Assembly (NCBI GenBank): GCA_021234155.1
Contig: JAJEKV010000031.1
Span: 2,351,614 to 2,415,613 of the forward strand
Source of the DNA: Isoetes taiwanensis
Lineage: Eukaryota > Streptophyta > Lycopodiopsida > Isoetales > Isoetaceae
DNA: 64,000 bases
Direction of reading: 5' to 3'
In this document: in pieces, positions 55,326-64,000 of the stretch
How the letters are laid out: each line of letters starts with the position of its first letter
Position numbering within the stretch: position 1 is the stretch's first letter
The notes under the pieces: model-generated
Seen by the model: the letters and a program-made list of their open reading frames with translations, nothing else
The model's database searches: none
What the model was told of the DNA's origin: nothing
Program-made: the position numbers and the translations under genes

Positions 55326-56358
55326 ACAACTGTCCTTTTGATCAAGATGGCAAATTCAAACTTGTCATTCACAGACAGATGGATGGATGGACAGACGTAC
55401 TAGATTCACAAATCTAGAATGAAGAGAATAGAATATAATGAATAGATATTTTAACATCCGTGAAGACCAAGAGTCAAGGGACCCATACAATGGGCTAATA
55501 GAACCATTACTACTAGGATCAGAAAACCCTGCCTTGAAAGGTTTTCAAGGGAAAAAACCTTGGCAGTAATGGTGCTACTAGATAATCAAGAATAAATAAG
55601 TAGATCATGGTGACTACTGAAGGTTTAGCAATTGAAGGCATGTATCTAGAACTTCCAATGTGTATAATGTCAAGTCATGCACATATCGTGCTCTAAGAAG
55701 CTTTAGGAGCATGGAATGAATGCAGTAGTCCAATGTTAAGCAATATTTCCAATAATTTGAAGTGTACTATTGAAAGTCCAAGCCAAAAGACAGATACAAG
55801 CCCGCATTTCCCGGATTAAAATCTCGGGAGGACAATCATGATCCAATCGAGTAGGACCACCAGCCTATGCATAGAAAAATAAGCCTCAAAGATCAATTGA
55901 TGCTTGGTAGGAGAAAGCGAAGAGCAATGGTAGGCCTTAGCAATTCTAACTTGAGCATCCTGGAGGAGAACAGCAAACCCTTAAAAACACACAATCTTTT
56001 GCGTTTCCGGATAGACTATTGTGACGCTCCTGGCGCTATATATGGCGGCCACGTCAGATACATCGGAGACCCTCCCCATCCAACGGCTACCCATTGTATA
56101 AGCCCTCCGGCCTAACCCATGACCGATAACCGGACAACAAGTTGAGGATCTGAGGGTGTCATTCCATCCCGCCCGTTCTTTACATCCCGATATTAGTGGA
56201 AGCAATATGCAACATAACCACTATTAACAATATAACAACACTACCTCGAAGGGTAGTCAATATCCATACCATCATAACATGTAAAATAGACTTTCAACAT
56301 CGAAACATTAAAGGGGCTCCTACCGGGGTTCGGACTCAAGGGGGATTCGACGTCACAT
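55326..56358 (-). repeat. ~1.05-kb direct repeat, copy 1, containing a minus-strand LTR and an R core
   Basis: Matches 57353-58471 in the same orientation, about 2.1 kb away. Shared order: GTCCTTTTGATCAAGATGGC, a GGATGGATGG microsatellite, an R copy (55430-55620), CAATGTGTATAATGTCAAGT, GGATTAAAATCTCGG, CGTTTCCGGATAGACTATTG and the LTR described next. Confidence 0.8.
56029..56358 (-). mobile_element. 330-bp LTR on the minus strand, with polypurine tract
   Basis: On the minus strand it starts TGTGACGTCGAATCCCCC at 56358 and ends GGAGCGTCACA at 56029. It is preceded (56375-56359) by CCTAAGGTGGGGAGAA, a typical gypsy polypurine tract. Upstream of that, a minus frame reads GEGDIILRWGECD, like the acidic end of a gypsy polyprotein. 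This is the 3' LTR of an otherwise lost element. Confidence 0.65.
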
Positions 56359-56375
56359 TCTCCCCACCTTAGGAT

Positions 56376-57352
56376 AATATCGCCCTCACCATTACATAAA
56401 GTGGATGAACCCGCATCACATATCACAACCATATACACAATAACACTTCAACTTTATTACGCTTATGAACTTCCGATGTTAATTATCTTACTATATATAT
56501 TATTACTAGAAAACAGAATTAGCTTTATCTATCACTCTCCCACCATTATACCTAATTTTCTTGCCTATACACACTTTTATACCCAATCAGGCCGGCATAG
56601 TACCCTCCCCGTTGTGATTTAAAGGCTTTGGCATTGAAATGATCCAGCATTTCTCAACTTCGCATAGATAGTCCGTATTAAGTATTCCATGTAATTGCAA
56701 TTGTTCTTGAGTTTAATTTAGGCCTCAATTTGGACTTTATTTCCCCGCAAACTTCCGCAAGGGTAAGCGATGATGAAATTTTTTAAGTTGTGCCGACATG
56801 AGGTTTGTAGATTGTGGCATCAACCACATAACCCTACTTTAGATGCGTGGTTTCAAGCTTTAATAACCAAGTGGAACGATTTGGTCCAAGAGTTAAACCG
56901 CATGTGCTTTGATTTGCTTCCCACTCCTCAAATTTCCTCGGTTTGTGAGCAAAGTTCGAGCCCCGTATGCCAAAGTTGGAGTTGCGTAAGACCCCCAAAA
57001 GAAAGCTCATATGGCATACCAATCCTTGGAGAACTTTCCCCTGATCAATTCGATCTCGACTCTACGTAGATTGTTACGTAATCGAAGAATTATGTAATAA
57101 AGATTGTGTGGGCGTGGTGTCCGGGGCATGAATTGCCCACCTAACTCTACCACATCGATCAAATTTGAGGCTTTTGTGCCAGATTGGATTTAAGAACGCT
57201 AAAATGGATGAACAAATTTAACGTTTGTTTAATTCTCGTAGGGTTTTTAGGTCATCTGCCCCATGATTTTTTGAAGCCTCGGCCCTAAACGAGGTAATCC
57301 TTTTGTTAAACTTGATTTGGAAAACGTCAATTTAGACTTTAATTCCATTACC
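56376..57352. other. Spacer between the two ~1.05-kb direct repeats
   Basis: May be the remains of the interior of the minus-strand LTR element. Frame 56770-57069 (+, 99 codons) has no recognised domain. Confidence 0.35.
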
Positions 57353-58471
57353 ACAACCGTCCTTTTGATCAAGATGGCAAATTCAAACTTGTCATTCATA
57401 GAAATGGATGGATGGATGGATGAATGCATTACTAGATTCACAAATCTAGAATGAATAGAATAGAATATAATCGAATAGATATTTTTTTAACATCCATGAA
57501 GATCAAGAGTCAAGGGACCCATACAATGGGCTAATAGAACCATTACTACTAGGATTAGAAAACCCTGCCTTGAAAGGTTTTCAAGGGAAAAACTTGCATT
57601 AATGGTGCTACTAGATAATCAAGAATAAATAAGTAGATCATGGTGACTACTGAAGGTTTAGCAATTGAAGGTGTGTATCTAGAACTTCCAATGTGTATAA
57701 TGTCAAGTCATGCACAGATCGTGCTCTAAGAAGCTATAGGAGCATGGAATGTATGCAGTAGTTCAATGTTAAGCAATATTTCCAATAATTTGAAGTGTAC
57801 ATATTGGAATGTAATTTTCAAAGATGTATTTTTATTTTTATTTTCTGAATGACGTCAAACTATATTGAAAGTCAAAGCCAAAAGACAGATACAACTGCAC
57901 AGACGGGATTAAAATCTCGGAGGACAATCATTATCCACTGAGTAGGACCACCAGCCTATGCATAAGACAACACACTCAAATAAGCCTCAAAGATCAATTG
58001 ACGCTTGACAGGAGAAAGCGAAGAGCAATGGTAGGTCTTAAATAATTCTATCTTGGGCATCCCGAGGAGAACAACCGAGGAGGATCCAAACCCTTAAAAT
58101 ACACACAATCAATCTTAGCGTTTCCGGATAGACTATTGTGACGCCCTTGCGCTTATATATGATAGCCCGTCATATACATTGAAGGACCCTCCCCATCCAA
58201 CGGCTACCCATTGTATGGGCCCTCCATATAATCCACGCCCGATAACCGTAGGTCAATAAGTTGAGGACACATGAGGTGTCATTTCATCCCATCCTTTACG
58301 CCCCGAGATCAAGGAAGCAATATACAACATAACCACTATTAACAATATAACAACACTACCTTGAAGGGTAGTCAATATCCATACCATCATAACATGTAAA
58401 ATAAACTTTCAACATCGAAACATTAAAGGGGCTCCTACCCGGGTTCAAACTCAAGGGGAGTCGACCGACAC
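57353..58471 (-). repeat. ~1.1-kb direct repeat, copy 2
   Basis: Partner of 55326-56358, with an extra ~70 bp at about 57803-57870 (ATATTGGAATGTAATTTTCA onward). It ends in a matching LTR whose minus-strand start reads TGTCGGTCGACTCCCC, so the terminal TGTGACG is mutated and no polypurine tract follows. The LTR part is 58138-58471. Confidence 0.8.
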
Positions 58472-58826
58472 CGGGCTCCGTGATAGATCGCACCGATTTT
58501 ATGGCAATGGCTTGGGCGGCAATAGACAATGGCTAGGGGTTGACCCTCCATCCGCTCCTCCCCGCATACTTTGCGATAGGCTAAAGCAGGCTCTCGTGGG
58601 ATCAGAACCCCCCGGAGATGTAATCCCCTGGTATCATCCAACGAAACTACTTCGGGTTGCATCTCCCCGGTCTGATGACGTAGGAGAGGTTGCATCTCCC
58701 CCCGGCAAAGACATCTCCATGGGCAGCTAGAGGATCATGACAACACACGTCCGCATTTAATCAACTCCTAAAAAAGAGCTAGGTCGACACCGAGCTCTTG
58801 AGAGTCGTATGACACCATTGACCCCC
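58472..58826 (-). mobile_element. Inverted fragment of the LTR A/B/C family
   Basis: GGGTTGCATCTCCCC occurs here, and its inverted complement (GGGAGATGCAACCC) lies in LTR B at about 5131. GGCAAAGACATCTCC and CATCTCCCC blocks also read as reversed LTR text. It directly precedes the start of LTR C, so element C may have inserted beside or into an inverted relative. Confidence 0.4.
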
Positions 58827-60394
58827 TGTGGCGTTCCAAGTATTTATACCGGGTGAACGATAAATATATGGGACACGCCACCTGCATATAAGGCACGCCA
58901 CCTGGGGGATGATAACCTAGGGGATTGGCCACAATGGATTTAATTAGCTATGTTAACCAAATTATTAAGGATAATTATCAAAAGACATGTGATTAAGTCA
59001 AACCATAGTAGTAAGGTGCCATTTGGCTTCACCCCGTGGTGTGAGATATTGGTTGCTAAACTAGGGCCACCAAGGGGCAGCCCATCCTCGGATCTTCCCA
59101 AATTTCGACCCACAAAAGCACTGTGAGCAGTCAATTGAAATTGTTGCTGCCGGCCCCGATCGCCAAAACACCCTTTTCTTGTTATTCTTTACCCCCAAAA
59201 CCATATGGAAGCACCCCTTGACAACGGGTCCAAATTAAACTCGGTTAGTGGTAGCTAAATTACATTCTTGTAGAATAACACTCTAGGATTCTTTTCTGGA
59301 TGGTTTTGGGGTGAGACTAACCCTTCTCTGGTAATTAGGAATACTTTTCAATTATGAATGATGCTCTGTTATGAGATGGGTCGATGTCTCTATGTGTCAG
59401 TTAGTCGTTCCAGTAAACATGGATTAAAAGGAGGGTAGAGGCCTCTAAGCTTGAGTATAGAATGCTCCTACTATTTCTGTAACACCCTAGTAGTTTTTCC
59501 TGTGGTACAAGAGCCCACCGGTCATATATGCTATGGTCCGGGCTTAGCACCGCACAAGGGACCTGAAGGGTGGAGTAGGGGGTGGGGTCTTGCACGAGCA
59601 TAAAAGGCTCCTGAGACTCCTACAGTGGGCTAGGCCTGATAGCCAGTCACGTGGAGGGCCGGGTATGGGTCTGACCTCCCTGGGTGTAGTGGTGGACCCG
59701 CATGGGGCACCATGCACTTTGAGTAGAATTAGGTGAGTAAGCCTGCACGGATGCGGGGTCGCCGATGCGGCACGTATTCTCTAGCTCACCCACGATACCA
59801 CCGTGATCCCGAAGGGGACGCCCCTACCTGCCTTCAACGGACCGGTGTCATGAACCCGAGAGACTCAAAGGGTGATCCCCGGAGTCTCAAGCGCTTGAAG
59901 GCTATAGCGAATCCATAGCGCGTGAATCGACCCATCCGCAAAGTGTGCACAGGAGGGGCGGTTGGAGTGGACAACCCTAGCCGATGTTCTATGCCAGCCA
60001 ACGCCATGCCAAGATTCGGTCCGCTGATCTCCTGAGACCCAGCCGTCAGTCGCTCCCCACTAGAGTCTGAGCCGGGGTAGAACCTGGGTTTTGGGTGTTT
60101 TCTTAGTTTTAGATGCATATTCTTTGCCGTTGGTATTTGGATGGATGTGCCACCCTTCGTGGTGGCTATTTATATGTGATTTATGTTGTGTGCTAACCCT
60201 TGTATTCATGCTTCCGCGACGTAGGAGTCCCATTGAAGGCGTGGGCCGAATGACCCCTTCGTGTCCTTCTTTCGGGCACCATAATATGGGTGGCCGGAAT
60301 AGACGGAGGGGAAGTCATGGCGAGGTGGTTCGCCATGGGAGGAAAGTCCCCGTATGTATCGTCAAAGTGCCGTATATATACAGGGAGCGTCACA
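58827..60394 (+). mobile_element. Complete LTR (LTR C), 1,568 bp
   Basis: Starts TGTGGCGTTCCAAGTATT and ends GGGAGCGTCACA, followed by the primer-binding site. Length and internal order agree with LTR B (AAGGAGGGTAGAGGCCTC, TGCTCCTACTATT, AAAGTGTGCACAGGAGGGGC and GGTTGGAGTGGACAACCCTA, GCCAGCCAA). One end base of the usual TGTGACG is changed (TGTGGCG). Confidence 0.8.
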
Positions 60395-60395
60395 G

Positions 60396-60407
60396 TGGTA
60401 TCAGAGC
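60396..60407 (+). promoter_or_regulatory. Primer-binding site (TGGTATCAGAGC)
   Basis: Identical 12-mer to the one after LTR B, one base past the LTR end. It is followed by CGATTGCTCGAAATCATAGC and CACTGGCCA, which parallels AAGAGCAAAGCACTGGCCA after LTR B. Confidence 0.85.
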
Positions 60408-63400
60408 CGTGATTTCGATTGCTCGAAATCATAGCACTGGCCAAACACTAACTCGTAGCACGGTAGTTAGGAGGAGGCTAAGTTAATGTGTTGATAGTCC
60501 TCTTCGATGTTTGGCTTGGTGTTAGGTTAAGTTGGGAAATTGTAGCTTTAAAGAGGATAGGGCAACCCCGGAGGGCCCAAGATTGGAAGAAGAGTAAATG
60601 TCGAAGGGGTAGCTCAAATGACGTGGAGGGTGGTTCCATTGGATGGGCGTGCCAATTACTACCTTAAAACAGTCGACTCTGGCGAAAAATGGTCAAGGCG
60701 GGCCCCAAAAACCAACTTCGGCCGCTTGCTTTTGTCGCCTTCATTCGGGGAAGAGTCGAAAATGCGATCGGCCCGACCGGGTCAATCGGGAGTCAATGCG
60801 AGGGGCGCCCGGAGGTCAACTCGAGCAACGCTTGCTTTTATTCGACCCCCCAGCCGAAGGGAGCCTCATAATACAGCCGGCCTCGGCCGTATGCCTCGCT
60901 ATTTCTGCCCGTATAATTATTTTTTTAATAATAAAATTTAAAAGTTAATAGGAAAATTTTAAAATTTTAAAGTTATCCGGCCGTAAAATTTCTTCTTGTA
61001 TCTCTGTTTGCCTTGCCTCAACGCTTTGACCGGCCAGAGCCGCCGCCTCACCATCGCCCTTGGGACTTAAGTTGTTTCGCCGCCCTTTGTGTCCTCGAGA
61101 AACCCTAGCGGCCGACCTTGTTGCCTTTTCGCCGGTAGCCTCACTATTTCACCCTTCTAGACTTTATTGCCACATTATGGCCAACACCAAGAGCCCACGA
61201 CCCTTCTACCCTCAAAGATCGTGGAGATTTATGCCATGATCGCCCCCTACATGGCTCTGATCCGCCTTCATTGACATACTCCCCGGATGAGCTAGTAAAC
61301 AAGGTTTGAGAACAACGATAGGATTCCCTATCCTATCTATCACTTCTCGAGCCATTTCTGATCCGGTGAACCTTCGCCAGCTCTCCTATACCATTGTCGA
61401 GCAACCGACATGGTCATGGTGCTCATTAAATTCTATCCTCCCGAACGGGGAAGGGCATACCGAGGAAGAAGACATTAGAACGGAGGTCGACCGTGAGGCT
61501 TGGCCCGGAGGATGACCACCGGAAATAGAACGGCTGACACGCCACTGTGGTGGGAGTACCGCTATCTCGGGAGGGCCTTGCCTGCGTCATAGACGGTAGG
61601 GCAATAGAGGTTCCTCCATACCGCTTGCACGAGGACTCCAAAGAGCTTTTATATGGGGGAAATCCCGATATCAAAGATAGACTATCCGACAACCATTCAG
61701 ATAGATATGGGCTCATGAATTACAGCCGGTGCAGTCAGATTCTTCAGCCGCGCACCCAACTTTTGCTCGAGATCCAAGAAGATCTCAAGGGGATTCACTC
61801 ATGTATAAGGGGGATATGCCATCTGCGGCATGAGGTGGCAAAACCCCCAGATACCATGATTTTAAAAGCAAATTTTGACCCCTTCCAATAAAAATTACCT
61901 AGGATAGTGCAAAAATACCGAAAAAGGACCCCTCACACCGTGAGTATATGTAATGAAAATGGGTCCAAAACCCCCCCCTGCATGCACATGGTTTATATGC
62001 CCAAAACGCGGAACCCCTTGGAAGATCCGAGGAGGCCCCGGAGGAACGGAGAAGCCGGAACAGGAGGAGAGGGATCGGCAGGACCGTAAATTGAACCCAC
62101 AGATTCGGAGGAGCATCCGAGTGGGCCGGGCCCAATCCCCCCACATGTAACCGCGGCACGGAGGAAGGGTCTAGTCCAAAGACCGCAAATAATATAAAAA
62201 GAAAAACTAAGGACCGGGTTTCGCCTTTGGTAAGAAGGCGAGTTCCGACGGAGGCGCTAGCCGGGTGGATAGCTCCGACCTACTATTAAGATCGTGCCAA
62301 GACCGACGGGCCGCCGCAGCCCGGGCCTGAGGAAGCCTCTACAGGTAAGCCTCGACTAGGTATCGCGGGCCTTTGGTGGGAAATCCGCAAGTTCCAGAAG
62401 TCCACACAGCTTCTGATCCGGAAGCTACCCTTCCAGAGGCTGGTACGGGAGATTGGCAGCAGTTCAAGACCGACCTCCGTTTCCAGACCTTTGCGATTTT
62501 GGCACTCCAAGAGGTGAAGCCTACTTGGTGGCACTTTTTGGTGACGTGCCAATCTTGGCGCCGGATCCACGCAAAGAGGGTAATTCATAATGCCTAAGGA
62601 TTTAGCCCTCGCCCGCAGGATTCGGGGGGAGCATCCTTAGCATATTTGCGGGACTCCGCATTGTAAATATTTTTTTTGGGGTATTTAATAAAAACTTTTA
62701 TTTTGTATTAAAAGCTTATTTATTTTATGTTAAATATAAAACAAAATGCTGACGTCAGCCTCAATAAAATGAGTTAAAAAGGAGTCTTAAAGTTCATTTC
62801 AATTGTTTCTCTTCCTCTCTCCCTTCTAGCTTATGGTCGCCGCCACGACCTTGTCGCCTGGTACCATGACGGAGAGCAATGGGATCCGCAAGTCCCTTTC
62901 GACCTGCTGCGGCCTTTGCTATGCCAGCGTCTAGATCTTCTTGCCAATATGTTGAAGCACCCAGATTACACCGGATTCTTGGATTTCTACATGGAGGAGA
63001 TGCTTCCTCTGGTACTCCTTTGGGGACCCTCCCCAACTATATCCGGAGCGGGAGGCAAACCGAGATGTTAGGGGAGACACGCATGCATATGATGTGTCAA
63101 GGGAAAGTCTCGATGGGGCAAACACCTGCCTGTTGTACAGCATCAGGGGCGGCAATACCTTGAGGTCGCCATCGCCCTAGCCATCCTCATGGACCAATAT
63201 GTCGAGGATGAAACCCGCCCAGAGAAAGGGCAAACCGCCGGAGTCTTCTCCAAGAGGGGGACGACGAACACATAGGCATGGGCTTACTTCGAAGTTAGCG
63301 TGGAAGAGCTGCCATCAGCTGCGCGAGCAAGCCGTAGGGCTTGTCGTGGCTAGATGCTCTCCCGCTATTTATCACCAATGGCAAGAATATCTTCTTGGAT

Positions 63401-64000
63401 GATATTATCCGGACGTATCACATGGTGGTCGGCTATAGACGCAAGCGTAAAGACCATGTGCTTTATGAGCTTGGCGGAGTATTGCATGGACGACTTCATC
63501 GACTTCACACCTCTTGCGCCTCCGCAGGTGCAGCAACTGCCCAGCTTACGCCAAGAGACCATAGAGCCGGGCTGAGACTCTACTACGCCTTTCGGACTTC
63601 GATGGAGAGCCGGCCTCTCAGCCCTCACCAGATGCCTTCAAGGCTATGGGACCTCACATCCCAGATATAAATATGGTTGAGGTTCCCTCGGGCTCCGATG
63701 ACGAGGGAGAGGACTTATATCATAATCCTGCTCATGTGAGGGAGGAGCAGCAGAACTTAAAGGCAGGAGTTTTCCATGGATTTGGAAAAGGAGGTGGCCA
63801 CATCGAGACCCCCAAGAGGAAAGGTATCGAGCAACCACCTTGCCCGCTTTTTTTTGTCCGCCTTTCGACAGGGGCAAGTCCTTTTTATAGCCCGAGACTT
63901 AGGGCCTGAGGCTGAAGCTTCATGGTGGGCCCTCCGTGCTCTCTCTACGCTGGCCGGCCACAAGAAGCTCCCCTATCGTACGTTTACTTATGTACTGCGT
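60408..64000 (+). mobile_element. Interior of LTR element C, incomplete at the window edge
   Basis: GC-rich for the most part, with an AT-rich dip at 60910-60980 and another at 62660-62760. Broken frames include MANTKSPRPFYPQRSW near 61177, a plausible gag start, with KIVEIYAMIAPYMALIRL in the next frame. Later fragments with gene-like composition continue to the right edge (for example 63646-63909, acidic, with SGSDDEGEDLYHNP). No protease, reverse transcriptase or integrase motif is visible within the window; these would lie beyond 64000 if present. Confidence 0.45.
62778..63068 (+). pseudogene. Unrecognised open stretch in element C
   Basis: A stop-free run of 97 codons without an early ATG reads YGRRHDLVAWYHDGEQWDPQ, VPFDLLRPLLCQRLDLL, LKHPDYTGFLDFYMEEMLPL and VLLWGPSP. 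The composition is globular (Trp, Tyr, Leu and Asp spread evenly), unlike random sequence. In the same frame it is followed by more coding-like text with scattered stops to about 63600. I cannot assign a family. It may be an extra ORF of the retroelement or a captured host fragment. Confidence 0.3.

Noticed and set aside
1-64000. tRNA genes, rRNA genes and CRISPR arrays
   Set aside because: No complete cloverleaf or rRNA segment was noticed by eye; tRNA-like boxes occur only in the SINE. The regularly spaced repeats at 37.5-38.35 kb have degenerate palindromes with similar spacers in a plant context, not CRISPR repeats with unique spacers.

Overview
The window is nuclear DNA from a land plant with a repeat-rich genome. 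The evidence is a 14-exon GT-AG gene for the nucleolar protein NOC3, LTR retrotransposons with the plant-type primer-binding site TGGTATCAGAGC, MITEs, a tRNA-derived SINE, a Mutator/FAR1-like transposase remnant and long gene-poor AT-rich stretches. I cannot name the species. Nothing here is bacterial, organellar or viral.

Only two genes look intact: an EF-hand/ZZ zinc-finger protein with a Pro/Tyr/Gly-rich N-terminus (two exons, 39240-40471, +) and NOC3 (45218-50123, -, conceptual length 845 aa). A broken tandem copy of the EF-hand gene lies at 41581-43023. A TIM50-like gene at about 12318-13638 is dead: its introns remain, but five in-frame stops have appeared and a dispersed retroelement has landed in its last recognisable exon. 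An open Ser/Pro-rich frame of unknown function runs off the left edge on the minus strand.

Layout. 1-2.8 kb: edge ORF, a TRIM-like element and AT-rich DNA. 2.8-9.3 kb: a truncated LTR abutting a second LTR, then a decayed interior carrying four hairpin modules. 9.3-12.3 kb: a 75-bp tandem duplication, a SINE and a long-TIR MITE. 12.3-14.2 kb: TIM50 pseudogene plus repeat R. 14.2-27.2 kb: gene-poor DNA with R, MITE, SINE and microsatellites. 27.26-38.95 kb: one composite unit bounded by ~510-bp direct repeats and a perfect 7-bp flanking repeat, packed with arrays of short palindromes (GTGATCC...GGATCAC, GTGATTCC...GGAATCAC, GTATTAATAC) and a MULE remnant. 39-50.1 kb: the genic island. 50.3-58.5 kb: R copies, a second TRIM-like element, a MITE, and a ~1.05-kb direct repeat containing a minus-strand LTR. 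58.8-64 kb: a complete LTR with primer-binding site and a decayed interior running off the right edge.

The most unusual item is the 11.7-kb composite unit at 27.26-38.95 kb. I see no reverse transcriptase or integrase in it, its ends are not TG...CA, and the repeat arrays inside it are different in sequence but all built on palindromic cores. Calls were made by eye from translation and motif reading; no database search or alignment was run.
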